Shown one piece after another: positions 27,019-34,941 of a stretch of DNA of 64,000 bases. The position numbers and the translations under genes were made by a program. Under the pieces are notes generated by a model, which was given only the letters and a program-made list of their open reading frames with translations, did not search any database and was not told the origin of the DNA. The stretch covers positions 52,120-116,119 of the forward strand of contig DEHZ01000011.1 of the NCBI GenBank assembly GCA_002352205.1, written 5' to 3'. The stretch comes from Flavobacterium sp. UBA2787 (lineage in GTDB: Bacteria; Bacteroidota; Bacteroidia; Flavobacteriales; Flavobacteriaceae). Position 1 is the first letter of the stretch. Every line of letters starts with the position of its first letter.

Positions 27019-29142
27019 TTAATCCTCTAGTAAAACCTCCAAAATACTAATCGCCGCTTCACTAATCTTCGTTCCCGGGCCAAAAACGGCAACTGCTCCG
27101 GCATCAAATAAAAATTGGTAATCTTGTGCAGGAATTACGCCACCTACAATCACCATAATGTCTTCGCGACCGTATTTTTTGAGTTCTTCAATGACTTGTG
27201 GCACCAAAGTTTTGTGTCCGGCAGCTAAAGACGAGACACCTAAAATGTGTACGTCGTTTTCCACGGCTTGTTTGGCTGCTTCTTGTGGGGTTTGGAATAG
27301 CGGACCAATATCCACATCAAAACCTACATCGGCATAACCAGTTGCCACTACTTTTGCACCACGATCGTGACCGTCTTGTCCCATTTTCGCAATCATAATC
27401 CGCGGGCGACGACCTTCTTTCTTGGCAAAAGCATCGGCTAATTGTTTCGCTTTTTCAAAGCTTTCGTCGTTTTTAATTTCTTTACTATACACGCCGCTAA
27501 AGGTTCTAATTTGTGCTTTATAACGTCCGAAAACGGCTTCTAAGGCATCACTGATTTCGCCAAGAGTTGCTCTGTTTCGGGCTGCTTCTACGGCTAAAGA
27601 TAATAAATTTTCCTGACCTGATTTTGCAGATTCAGTCAATTTTGCCAAACTGGCTTTTACTTTTTCCGTATCACGAGACGATTTTATTTCTGCCAATCGT
27701 TCCAATTGTTGCTTGCGAACCATTTGGTTATCCACATCCAAAATCATCAACGGATCTTCTTTTTCCAAACGGTATTTGTTTACACCAACAATAATATCTT
27801 GACTGCTATCAATTCTGGCTTGCTTTCTGGCTGCGGCTTCTTCAATTCGCAGTTTCGGAATTCCGGCTTCAATGGCTTTGGTCATTCCGCCTAATTCTTC
27901 CACTTCTTCCATCAACGCCCATGCTTTTTGAGCAATTTCATTTGTTAAACTTTCTACATAATAACTTCCTGCCCACGGGTCAACTGTTTTGCAGATTTTA
28001 GTTTCTTCTTGCAAAAAGATTTGTGTATTTCGGGCAATTCGAGCAGAGAAATCGGTTGGTAATGCAATCGCTTCATCCAAGGCATTGGTATGCAACGATT
28101 GTGTTCCGCCAAAAGCAGCTGCAGCCGCTTCAATACAGGTTCGAGCCACATTATTAAACGGATCTTGCTCCGTTAAACTCCAACCCGAAGTCTGACAATG
28201 TGTTCGCAATGCCAATGATTTTTCATCTTTTGGATTGAATTGTTTGAGCAATTTTGCCCATAACATTCGACCCGCACGCATTTTGGCGATTTCCATAAAA
28301 TGATTCATACCAATCGCCCAGAAAAACGAGAGGCGAGGTGCGAAGGTGTCAATATCCATTCCGGCTGCTAATCCGGTTCGAATGTATTCTAAACCATCGG
28401 CTAACGTATAAGCTAATTCAATATCTGCGGTTGCTCCGGCTTCTTGCATATGATAACCTGAAATCGAAATCGAATTGAATTTCGGCATATTTTTGCTCGT
28501 ATATTCAAAAATATCGGCAATTATTTTCATCGAAGGAGTAGGTGGGTAGATGTATGTATTTCGCACCATAAACTCTTTCAAAATATCATTCTGAATCGTT
28601 CCGGAAAGTAAATGCGGAGCCACACCTTGTTCTTCGGCAGCCACAATATAAAAAGCCATAATCGGCAAAACCGCTCCGTTCATTGTCATGGAAACCGACA
28701 TTTCGTCTAGTGGAATTTGGTCAAACAAAATCTTCATATCTTCCACTGAATCAATCGCTACGCCTGCTTTTCCAACATCGCCAACTACACGTTCGTGATC
28801 AGAATCATATCCTCTGTGTGTGGCTAAATCAAACGCAACCGAAAGTCCTTTTTGCCCTGCGGCTAAATTTCTTCGGTAAAAAGCATTGCTTTCTTCGGCA
28901 GTAGAAAATCCGGCATATTGGCGAACTGTCCACGGTCGGCGAACATACATTGTAGCATAAGGACCACGAAGATTGGGAGCAAATCCGGCACCAAAGTCAA
29001 GATGTTCCAAGTCTTTCACATCATCTTTGGTATAAAAAGATTTTAATTCTATGCTTTCGGCGGTTAGAAAATTATCATTTTCAGGATTTTCTAAAGCCTG
29101 ATTTTTACTTTCTAATTTTATATGTTGGATGTTTTTTCTCAT
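27019..29142 (-). CDS. scpA: Methylmalonyl-CoA mutase, large (catalytic) subunit
   Basis: This B12 enzyme interconverts methylmalonyl-CoA and succinyl-CoA, linking propionate metabolism and odd-chain or branched substrates to the TCA cycle. The 707 residues have the substrate barrel ([38 protein letters not shown]) and a C-terminal cobalamin domain with the DxHxxG motif in QDGHDRGAK (about Asp590-His592). [12 protein letters not shown] and GPGTKI follow. It is 218 bases downstream of mutA with a small membrane gene between. The partner subunit without a B12 domain is mutA. Confidence 0.97.
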   Translation of the reverse strand: MRKNIQHIKLESKNQALENPENDNFLTAESIELKSFYTKDDVKDLEHLDFGAGFAPNLRGPYATMYVRRPWTVRQYAGFSTAEESNAFYRRNLAAGQKGLSVAFDLATHRGYDSDHERVVGDVGKAGVAIDSVEDMKILFDQIPLDEMSVSMTMNGAVLPIMAFYIVAAEEQGVAPHLLSGTIQNDILKEFMVRNTYIYPPTPSMKIIADIFEYTSKNMPKFNSISISGYHMQEAGATADIELAYTLADGLEYIRTGLAAGMDIDTFAPRLSFFWAIGMNHFMEIAKMRAGRMLWAKLLKQFNPKDEKSLALRTHCQTSGWSLTEQDPFNNVARTCIEAAAAAFGGTQSLHTNALDEAIALPTDFSARIARNTQIFLQEETKICKTVDPWAGSYYVESLTNEIAQKAWALMEEVEELGGMTKAIEAGIPKLRIEEAAARKQARIDSSQDIIVGVNKYRLEKEDPLMILDVDNQMVRKQQLERLAEIKSSRDTEKVKASLAKLTESAKSGQENLLSLAVEAARNRATLGEISDALEAVFGRYKAQIRTFSGVYSKEIKNDESFEKAKQLADAFAKKEGRRPRIMIAKMGQDGHDRGAKVVATGYADVGFDVDIGPLFQTPQEAAKQAVENDVHILGVSSLAAGHKTLVPQVIEELKKYGREDIMVIVGGVIPAQDYQFLFDAGAVAVFGPGTKISEAAISILEVLLED

Positions 29143-29167
29143 TTGTAAATCACTTTGAATGTAATTT

Positions 29168-29359
29168 CTAATTTTTTATCAACTCATTTATAATTAAGTA
29201 ATAAGGTAGATAAAAAAGTATTATTGCAATTATGATACATAGTATCGAAATCGAAACTTTTTTCCAATTCTTGTAAGTGATTCCTATTATCAGGTAAATT
29301 AACCCAAAAATTATAGTAACCGCTGAAATAAACCAAGAAATGAAAAATAAGGTTTCCAT
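29168..29359 (-). CDS. Small hydrophobic membrane protein between the mutase subunits
   Basis: The 63 residues make two membrane helices (about 3-29 and 36-58) joined by a short basic turn (TYKNWKKVS). No motif is recognised. It starts one base before the stop region of mutA and ends 25 bases before mutB, on the same strand, so it is transcribed with both. Mutase pairs are usually adjacent; this insertion may be lineage-specific. It could be a spurious frame, but the spacing and hydrophobic pattern argue for a real gene. Confidence 0.55.
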   Translation of the reverse strand: METLFFISWFISAVTIIFGLIYLIIGITYKNWKKVSISILCIIIAIILFYLPYYLIINELIKN

Positions 29360-29360
29360 A

Positions 29361-30713
29361 TTATTCCGATGCTAACCGTTCATGTTCCAATTTCTCCGCC
29401 AATCTTCTTTCAATAATTGGCGTTACCAGTGTTTTTCTCGGATTATTTTTCACAAAAGGAAATAACTCTAACTCATTCGCCATTCTATCATTTTTATTCG
29501 GATATTTATTTGTTCCTAACAAAACTTCTTTTCCGCTATCAAATAAATCTTGCTCTTTTTGAGCACTTTCGTTGATTTTTCGTTGAATTGTGCCTTCAAT
29601 CAATTGCGTAATCAATCCGCCATTGGCTTCAATATCTTTAAATAATTCTAATGCTTTTTCGGCTAATTGTTCCGTTAACGTTTCAATATAATAAGCTCCG
29701 TCAGCCGGATTATTCACCTGATTAAAATAACTTTCGTGTTTTAAAACCAACAATTGATTGCGTGCAATTCGATCACCAAATTCATTGTCTTTGTGATAAA
29801 TGGCATCATAACCCAAATTCGAAATTCCGTCTGCTCCACCCAAAATCGCACTCATACATTCGGTTGTAGTGCGAAGCATATTGACGTTGTAATCGTATAA
29901 AGTTTTGTTGCGTTTGGTTGGAGTAACAACAATGTGACAATCGAAAGTGTGATTGTATTCTTTAGCCAATGAACTAAAAAGTAAACGCAAAGCTCGCAAT
30001 TTAGAAATTTCAAAAAAGTAATTCGTGCCAACTGAAACTTCAAAAGTAATTTGCGACGAAATATTTTCAATTCGATTAAAATATTCATTCACGTGAGCTA
30101 ATGAATAAGCCAATTGCTGCACAATATTTGCTCCCGCATTTTGATACAAATCCGTTTTACAACTTAAAAAAGGAATGTTTAAATCCGAAATTAATTTCAA
30201 TTCATTAAAATCTTTTTCCAACGAAGCAAACCAATTCCCGTCTTTGGCTAATTGACCAACAGCATCTTGTAGAATGACGATTTTAAATTGATTTTGAGTT
30301 GAAAAAGCACCAACTTTTTTGACAAATTCAGCAGAAAGAAATAATAAATTAAAATAATAAGTCACATTCTCTTTCGGAAGATTCCCCATCAATTCATCCA
30401 AAGAAATAGCTTCACTTTCAATCGTAAATCGAACAGATTCCGCACCTCTTTTCAATGAATCAATCGCTCGTTCATTCGATTTTTTTACATCATAAACATA
30501 AATGTTCTGAATGATTTTAAATCCATTCGAACCTGATAATTCAAAATTAAAATCACATTCATCACTGTGATAAAAGGGTTTGACCTTAATTCCTTCCGGA
30601 CTTTCCCAAACCAACGTTTCGTTATAATCTGCACCTTTGAGTTCATACTGAATTTGCTGTTTCCATTGTTTCGATGTAACTGGGTCAAATTCATTGAATA
30701 AATTTTCTGCCAT
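29361..30713 (-). CDS. mutA: Methylmalonyl-CoA mutase, small subunit
   Basis: The 450-residue protein resembles the large subunit's substrate barrel but lacks the cobalamin-binding domain, as expected for the non-catalytic partner. Seen are NEFDPVTSKQWKQQIQYELKGADYNETLVW at the start, LRTTTECMSAILGGADGISNLGYD, and NPADGAYYIETLTEQLAEKAL. The heterodimer with the product at 27019 acts in the cytoplasm. It starts three bases after the stop of the ftsB-like gene upstream, and lies in the run udk, ftsB-like, mutA, small ORF, mutB. Confidence 0.93.
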   Translation of the reverse strand: MAENLFNEFDPVTSKQWKQQIQYELKGADYNETLVWESPEGIKVKPFYHSDECDFNFELSGSNGFKIIQNIYVYDVKKSNERAIDSLKRGAESVRFTIESEAISLDELMGNLPKENVTYYFNLLFLSAEFVKKVGAFSTQNQFKIVILQDAVGQLAKDGNWFASLEKDFNELKLISDLNIPFLSCKTDLYQNAGANIVQQLAYSLAHVNEYFNRIENISSQITFEVSVGTNYFFEISKLRALRLLFSSLAKEYNHTFDCHIVVTPTKRNKTLYDYNVNMLRTTTECMSAILGGADGISNLGYDAIYHKDNEFGDRIARNQLLVLKHESYFNQVNNPADGAYYIETLTEQLAEKALELFKDIEANGGLITQLIEGTIQRKINESAQKEQDLFDSGKEVLLGTNKYPNKNDRMANELELFPFVKNNPRKTLVTPIIERRLAEKLEHERLASE

Positions 30714-30716
30714 AAT

Positions 30717-31064
30717 TTATAGCGATTTATTATTTTCTTCTTCAATCATTTCCTCTTCAAATTCAATAATATAAATGTCTTCGCTGTCGCGTTTCATATA
30801 ATATTTTTCACGAGCATATTTTTCAATTTGATCCGGATTGTTGAGTCGTTTAATGTCAAGACAATCTTTTTTAATTTCGTCTTGGTAGTATTTTTTATTG
30901 GTTTCCAGTTCATCGAGTTCTTTGTTCAAAAAACGATGTTCCAAATAAGAGTAATTATCAAAAAAAAGCATCCATAAAGAAAAGAAAATCAACACTAAAA
31001 CATACCGGTTTCCGACATATTTAAACCAAGGATATTTCTCTTCTAAACGTTGGAAAAACTTCAT
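30717..31064 (-). CDS. Septum formation initiator protein (FtsB/DivIC family)
   Basis: The 115 residues contain one N-terminal membrane helix (about 20-37, LVLIFFSLWMLFF), followed by a coiled coil (NKELDELETNKKYYQDEIKKDC) and the FtsB-like IKRLNNPDQIEKYAREKYYMKRDSEDIYIIE. FtsB/DivIC links FtsQ and FtsL and activates septal peptidoglycan synthesis. It is placed between udk and mutA with gaps of a few bases, so it is in that operon although functionally unrelated. Confidence 0.87.
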   Translation of the reverse strand: MKFFQRLEEKYPWFKYVGNRYVLVLIFFSLWMLFFDNYSYLEHRFLNKELDELETNKKYYQDEIKKDCLDIKRLNNPDQIEKYAREKYYMKRDSEDIYIIEFEEEMIEEENNKSL

Positions 31065-31066
31065 AA

Positions 31067-31675
31067 TTAAAGAATTCGTTGGTTAATTACAGCCCGAACA
31101 ACGTCAATGGCAACCGTGTTGTATTTGTCATTCGGAATAATAATATCGGCAAACGCTTTTGTGGGTTCAATAAATTGTTCGTGCATCGGTTTCAACGTGT
31201 TTTGATAGCGATTAATTACTTCATCCATATCACGACCTCTTTCGGCAATATCACGTTTCAAACGTCTGATTAAACGCTCGTCTGAGTCGGCGTGAACATA
31301 AATCTTAATGTCAAACATATCCCGAAGTTCCGGATTGGCCAAAATCAAAATTCCTTCCACCAACATCACTTTTCGCGGATGCGTCACAATCGTATCGTCC
31401 GTTCGGTTGTGCGTTACAAATGAATAAACCGGTTGATGAATCACGTTATTGGCTTTCAATTCCTTCAAATGAGCCACCAATAATTCAAAATCTATCGCAC
31501 GTGGATGATCAAAATTAATTTTTGTACGCTCCTCATAACTCAAATTATTCGTCTCCTTGTAATACGAATCTTGAGAAATAATTCCCACCTCAGTTTCCGG
31601 AAGTTCATTCATAATCTGATGTACAACCGTTGTTTTTCCACTTCCGGTGCCACCTGCAATGCCAATAATCAACAT
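31067..31675 (-). CDS. udk: Uridine kinase
   Basis: Udk phosphorylates uridine and cytidine with ATP or GTP (pyrimidine salvage). An in-frame ATG 27 bases upstream would add MLNLNKRKN; I choose the inner start because MLIIGIAGGTGSGKTTVV places the P-loop (residues 8-15) at its normal position and leaves a TACTTTTG promoter box at 31700-31707 outside the gene. QDSYYKETNNLSYEERTKINFDHP and the RRLKRDIAERGRD lid are family-typical. The gene is first in the udk-ftsB-like-mutA-mutB run. Confidence 0.94.
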   Translation of the reverse strand: MLIIGIAGGTGSGKTTVVHQIMNELPETEVGIISQDSYYKETNNLSYEERTKINFDHPRAIDFELLVAHLKELKANNVIHQPVYSFVTHNRTDDTIVTHPRKVMLVEGILILANPELRDMFDIKIYVHADSDERLIRRLKRDIAERGRDMDEVINRYQNTLKPMHEQFIEPTKAFADIIIPNDKYNTVAIDVVRAVINQRIL

Positions 31676-31699
31676 GTTTTTTCGTTTGTTTAAGTTCAA

Positions 31700-31707
31700 C
31701 AAAAGTA
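31700..31707 (-). promoter_or_regulatory. Putative -7 element of udk
   Basis: TACTTTTG on the minus strand, 25 bases before the preferred udk start, fits TAnnTTTG. It lies upstream of the preferred inner ATG but would fall almost at the alternative start, which favours the inner one. Confidence 0.45.
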
Positions 31708-31751
31708 GAAATTATAATCGCAAGAATTCACATTTTCAAATTAAAATTTAA

Positions 31752-31949
31752 TTATTCTGCACGATTCTTTTTTCGTTTTCGCCAAACAAAATATAAAATA
31801 GTAACCACAACCGGAATCAAAATATAAATAATTACATCACTGGTTTCCGTTAATTCAACTTTACCCGTATCACCCGGAATTTCACTCGGTTTTTGAGCAA
31901 AAACAAATCCTGAAATCAATAGAATAAATAATCTTATATATTTTTTCAT
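31752..31949 (-). CDS. Small secreted or membrane protein
   Basis: The 65-residue protein has a signal-like start (MKKYIRLFILLISGFVFAQ), a short polar stretch rich in Glu/Thr, and a second membrane helix (IYILIPVVVTILYFVW) with a basic C-terminus. The topology suggests a cleaved signal and one anchoring helix. No family is recognised with confidence. It is on its own, upstream of the repeat-rich 32-kb stretch, which begins 65 bases before its start. Confidence 0.6.
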   Translation of the reverse strand: MKKYIRLFILLISGFVFAQKPSEIPGDTGKVELTETSDVIIYILIPVVVTILYFVWRKRKKNRAE

Positions 31950-32013
31950 CTCTTTTTTGTTTTCAATTTACAAAATAATAAGCACAAAATCAAGAAGTTG
32001 TTAAAATCCCAAT

Positions 32014-32053
32014 ATCTAACAATCTAACAATCTAACAATCTAACAATCTAACA
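32014..32053. repeat. Tandem array of an 8-bp unit (ATCTAACA x5)
   Basis: Five perfect consecutive copies of ATCTAACA occupy 40 bases and run straight into the start of repeat copy B. A degenerate relative (AATAATCTAACAATCGAATAATCC) stands before the ABC-F gene near 57440-57468. Such arrays can change length by slippage. Confidence 0.85.
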
Positions 32054-32061
32054 ATTTTTTT

Positions 32062-32220
32062 AGGCGTGCCCCTCCGCAAGCTACAGGTCGGGCATTCCGC
32101 TACAAGTCCTCGCAAAAAACACCATTTTCTTCAACCCAAAAAGAGCTTCCGTCGGTCGCTTTTTTGGCTTGAGAAAATTGGCGTTTTTTGCTCCGGGCTT
32201 TCCGCTGCAGTCCCTCACGC
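32062..32220 (+). repeat. Structured intergenic repeat family, copy B (best preserved)
   Basis: The order is GGCGTGCCCC, a short variable part, GGTCGGGC, the block GGCATTCCGCTACAAGTCC, then a hairpin with arms at 32112-32145 and 32158-32191 (about 33 nt each, imperfect) and tip GCTTCCGTCGGTCGC. Next come CTCCGGGCTTTCCGCTGCAG and TCCCTCACGC. The two blocks flanking the hairpin are direct repeats of each other (GGGC-TTCCGCTnCA). Confidence 0.8.
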
Positions 32221-32263
32221 GACTCAGTGGTAACCCAGTTTTTCAAGTGGAATTTTTTATTAT

Positions 32264-32280
32264 GTTTCAAGTTTCAGGTT
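32264..32280. repeat. GTTTCAAGTTTCAGG motif, third locus
   Basis: GTTTCAAGTTTCAGGTT, with CAGGTTTCAAGC again at 32311-32322. It is the same motif as at 6280-6328 and 17550-17573. Confidence 0.55.
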
Positions 32281-32422
32281 TGCTTCGCCAGTCGCCCTTT
32301 GGGCTCGTGTCAGGTTTCAAGCTTTCTCTCAATTTTATCATTTCAAAAGAATGTAAGTTTTCACTTTTTTAGAGTATCAATTTCCATTAAATAAGAAAAT
32401 GTTCGCCTAACGAATCCGCCAA

Positions 32423-32519
32423 AATCCATTATAGCGAAGCTATCAAGATCAGTGAAAACCTGCGTTTTGCATTAGCAAATCCGTTCAACCTGCCTGCCGG
32501 CAGGCAGGTCCGTGTTCCA
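32423..32519. repeat. Dispersed intergenic repeat, copy 2 (with 20-nt palindrome)
   Basis: TCCATTATAGCGAAGCTATCAA, ATCAGTGAAAA and GTCCGTGTTCCA match the blocks at 41-104. The insert contains the perfect palindrome CCTGCCTGCCGGCAGGCAGG (32489-32508), which occurs with one mismatched pair inside repeat copy E (17611-17630). Confidence 0.65.
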
Positions 32520-32658
32520 TTTTTAAGTTTCTAATTGAAGTCTCAGTTCTCACCCAATTTTGTCATTCCGTAGGAATTTTTAAAATCATCAAAAACTTTT
32601 TGCCTTTCCTTCTTCGTGGCAAAAAAAAATCCCTCCCACGAAGTGGAAAGGATTTTGG

Positions 32659-32736
32659 TGGTCGGGGTGGCAGGATTCGAACCTGCGGCCTCCTGCTCCC
32701 AAAGCAGGCGCGATAACCGGGCTACGCTACACCCCG
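32659..32736 (-). tRNA. tRNA-Pro (UGG anticodon)
   Basis: On the minus strand the acceptor CGGGGTG pairs with CACCCCG followed by A and an encoded CCA. The anticodon arm is CCTGC-TTTGGGA-GCAGG with anticodon TGG, and the T-arm is GCAGGTTCGAATCCTGC. The body without CCA is 75 nt (32662-32736). It reads CCN codons, mainly CCA/CCG. The surrounding 900 bases hold no protein gene. Confidence 0.97.
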
Positions 32737-32869
32737 CATTCAAAACTCGAATGAGGGTGCAAATATAGAACTAAAATTAGTTTTACCAAACCTAATTTTA
32801 AATAAAATTATACTATTCAAAAATTATTAAAACTAATCAACAATTAAGGATTAATTTTTATTTAAAACT

Positions 32870-32877
32870 TACATTTG
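32870..32877 (+). promoter_or_regulatory. Putative -7 element of trxB
   Basis: TACATTTG, 24 bases before the trxB ATG at 32902, fits TAnnTTTG. No clear -33 box is visible. Confidence 0.45.
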
Positions 32878-32901
32878 CATCGAAATTTAGAAATCAAAAT
32901 T

Positions 32902-33849
32902 ATGTCTGATACAATAGAAAAAGTAAAGTGCTTGATTATAGGTTCAGGTCCTGCAGGTTATACTGCTGCGATTTATGCTGCCAGAGCCAATATGTTTCCG
33001 GTTTTATACCAAGGAACACAACCCGGTGGTCAGTTGACAACAACTAATGAAGTGGAGAATTTTCCAGGTTATCCTGATGGCGTGACCGGACCGGAAATGA
33101 TGATTCAATTGCAGGAACAGGCCAAACGTTTCGGAACGGATATTCGTGATGGTTGGGCAACCAAAGTTGATTTTTCGGGGCCAATTCATAAAGTTTGGGT
33201 GAATGATACCAAAGAAATTCACTGTGAAACTGTAATTATTTCTACCGGAGCTTCGGCAAAATATTTAGGATTGCCATCGGAGCAACATTATTTGCAAATG
33301 GGTGGTGGCGTTTCTGCTTGTGCGGTTTGTGACGGATTTTTCTACAGAAATCAAGAAGTTGTCATCGTTGGAGCAGGGGATTCGGCTTGTGAAGAAGCTC
33401 ATTACTTATCAAAATTATGTAAAAAAGTAACGATGTTAGTGCGAAGCGAAAAATTCCGTGCGTCAAAAATCATGGAAGCGAGAGTTCGCAAAACTGAAAA
33501 TATCGAGATTTTATTAAATACCGAAACCGTTGAGGTAAAAGGAGACGGACAAGTTGTAACTTCCGTTTTAGTAAAAGAAAGAACTACCGGCGTGGAAACT
33601 GAAATTCCGGCCACAGGATTTTTCGTTGCCATTGGACATAAGCCAAACACGGACATTTTTGCAGATTATTTAAACCTAGACGAAACAGGATATATCATCA
33701 ATGTTCCGGGAAGAGCATTGACAAATGTGGAAGGTGTTTTTGTTGCCGGAGACGCTGCTGACCACGTTTACAGACAAGCAATTACTGCTGCCGGAACCGG
33801 TTGTATGGCTGCATTGGATGCCGAACGTTATTTGGCAAGTAAAGATTAA
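32902..33849 (+). CDS. trxB: Thioredoxin-disulfide reductase
   Basis: TrxB uses NADPH and FAD to reduce thioredoxin. The 315 residues from the ATG at 32902 have the FAD motif IIGSGPAGYTAA (11-22), the redox pair CAVC (Cys140 and Cys143), the NADPH motif VIVGAGDSACEEA, and the closing GDAADHVYRQAITAAGTGCMAALDAERYL. A TTG nine codons upstream would overlap the -7 promoter element and is rejected. A bidirectional-looking terminator follows. Confidence 0.96.
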   Translation: MSDTIEKVKCLIIGSGPAGYTAAIYAARANMFPVLYQGTQPGGQLTTTNEVENFPGYPDGVTGPEMMIQLQEQAKRFGTDIRDGWATKVDFSGPIHKVWVNDTKEIHCETVIISTGASAKYLGLPSEQHYLQMGGGVSACAVCDGFFYRNQEVVIVGAGDSACEEAHYLSKLCKKVTMLVRSEKFRASKIMEARVRKTENIEILLNTETVEVKGDGQVVTSVLVKERTTGVETEIPATGFFVAIGHKPNTDIFADYLNLDETGYIINVPGRALTNVEGVFVAGDAADHVYRQAITAAGTGCMAALDAERYLASKD

Positions 33850-33864
33850 ATAGAAATTATAGAT

Positions 33865-33896
33865 AAAAAAATCCAACTGAAAAGTTGGATTTTTTT
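33865..33896 (+). terminator. Rho-independent terminator between trxB and the GIN gene
   Basis: ATCCAACT (33871-33878) pairs with AGTTGGAT (33883-33890), with A-run before and T-run after, so it can end transcription from both sides. Confidence 0.88.
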
Positions 33897-33902
33897 ATGC
33901 TT

Positions 33903-34739
33903 TTATTTGAGAAGTTTTTTGTTCAATGATGATTCGTCTGCAAATCGTTTTATTTCTATGGTTGCGTTACCGTATAAATTTGTTTCGGATTTGCCGGAAG
34001 ATTCTAAAAGGAGTTTTGTGGCTACTTGAACACTGTTTTTTGAACTTCCTTCTGCAATAACTGAAGCCGTTTGAGCAACCAAATTTTTTCCAATAAAATC
34101 GGAGCTGTTATCCATTCTTAGTTTTAAATCGTTGATGTCGCCTTCAATGTTTGCGGATGCTTTTTGATACATGTCGCATTTAAAATTGGAAGAACGAACT
34201 AAGGCTTTTATGTTTGTGTTTTTGCTTAATTCAAAAATAGCATCGTCGGATTTTAGATTGATTTCAATTTTTGATTTATCGTTAGCAATTAAAGTGAAAT
34301 TAGCACAATCTGCATTTAAAAATAAACGTGAATCGTCATAACATTTGAAAGTAACTTGGCTAAGTTTTACATCTGCTAAAGCAGTTACATTGGCATCACC
34401 TTTGGCAACTAACATTTTAAAATCGTCGGTGTAAGTTATACGGATACTGGTTTTTTTTGCTCCGGAAATATTGTGTACTAATCCGATGCGAAGTGTAGTT
34501 CCGTTTAGCTTAATGTCAAATGATTCGTGCGTATTGTCGTCTGCTTCAATTTCGATGGAAGGTTGATCGCCTTTTACGATAAAAACATCAATGTCGTCTT
34601 CTACTTCAAGGCTGTCGAAGTTGCCAATTTCTTTTTGTGAGATGGTTACAATTTTAGAGGCTTTGAGTTTTTCTTTTTTTTGACTCCAAGTTACGGTGGG
34701 AAAAAGAATAGCAGCGAATAGGATTAGAAATTTTTTCAT
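33903..34739 (-). CDS. Secreted GIN-domain (DUF2807) protein
   Basis: The 278 residues start at the ATG at 34739, which opens a clear signal sequence (MKKFLILFAAILFPTVTWSQ); the longer frame has no support. The mature part follows the DUF2807/GIN pattern: IGNFDSLEVEDDIDVFIVKGDQPSIEIEADDNTHESFDIKLNGTTLRIGL, then repeated short strands rich in Asp and Ser. GIN domains form parallel beta structures and are thought to act in the envelope, but no activity is established. It is downstream of the PadR-PspC-GIN run, after a terminator. Confidence 0.85.
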   Translation of the reverse strand: MKKFLILFAAILFPTVTWSQKKEKLKASKIVTISQKEIGNFDSLEVEDDIDVFIVKGDQPSIEIEADDNTHESFDIKLNGTTLRIGLVHNISGAKKTSIRITYTDDFKMLVAKGDANVTALADVKLSQVTFKCYDDSRLFLNADCANFTLIANDKSKIEINLKSDDAIFELSKNTNIKALVRSSNFKCDMYQKASANIEGDINDLKLRMDNSSDFIGKNLVAQTASVIAEGSSKNSVQVATKLLLESSGKSETNLYGNATIEIKRFADESSLNKKLLK

Positions 34740-34758
34740 TTTGATGTAGTTTATAAAG

Positions 34759-34766
34759 CAAATATA
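34759..34766 (-). promoter_or_regulatory. Putative -7 element of the second GIN gene
   Basis: TATATTTG on the minus strand, 19 bases before the ATG at 34739, matches TAnnTTTG. Confidence 0.4.
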
Positions 34767-34768
34767 AA

Positions 34769-34797
34769 AAAACATCCCGATTTTTAAACGGGATGTT
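34769..34797 (-). terminator. Terminator after the GIN lipoprotein gene
   Basis: AACATCCCG (34771-34779) pairs with CGGGATGTT (34789-34797); on the minus strand a T-run follows. It ends the PadR-PspC-GIN transcript about 145 bases after the last stop. Confidence 0.8.
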
Positions 34798-34847
34798 TGT
34801 AAAGATATGATTTTTTGCACGCTTTTAGTAGCCTATAGTTCACTTTC

Positions 34848-34938
34848 TAGCCCTGACCGACCGGCTATCCCACGCTTTTGCGTGGATAATAGGGAGGGCA
34901 GGAACATGGATGGCATAGAAGCCCAAGCCACTCGCTCC
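34848..34938. repeat. Structured intergenic element AGCCCTGA-type, single copy
   Basis: AGCCCTGACCGACCGGCTAT is followed by a small hairpin (CCACGC-TTTT-GCGTGG, 34870-34885) and then GGAGGGCAGGAACATGG and CTCGCTCC. It has the blocks-around-a-hairpin layout of other intergenic elements here but a different sequence. It lies between the GIN stop codon and its terminator. Confidence 0.45.
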
Positions 34939-34941
34939 TAA

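Noticed and set aside
32014-32053. CRISPR-like array
   Set aside because: The unit is 8 bp and directly tandem, with no spacers and no cas genes.
32543-32743. A 66-residue minus-strand open frame
   Set aside because: It reads through the tRNA-Pro gene.
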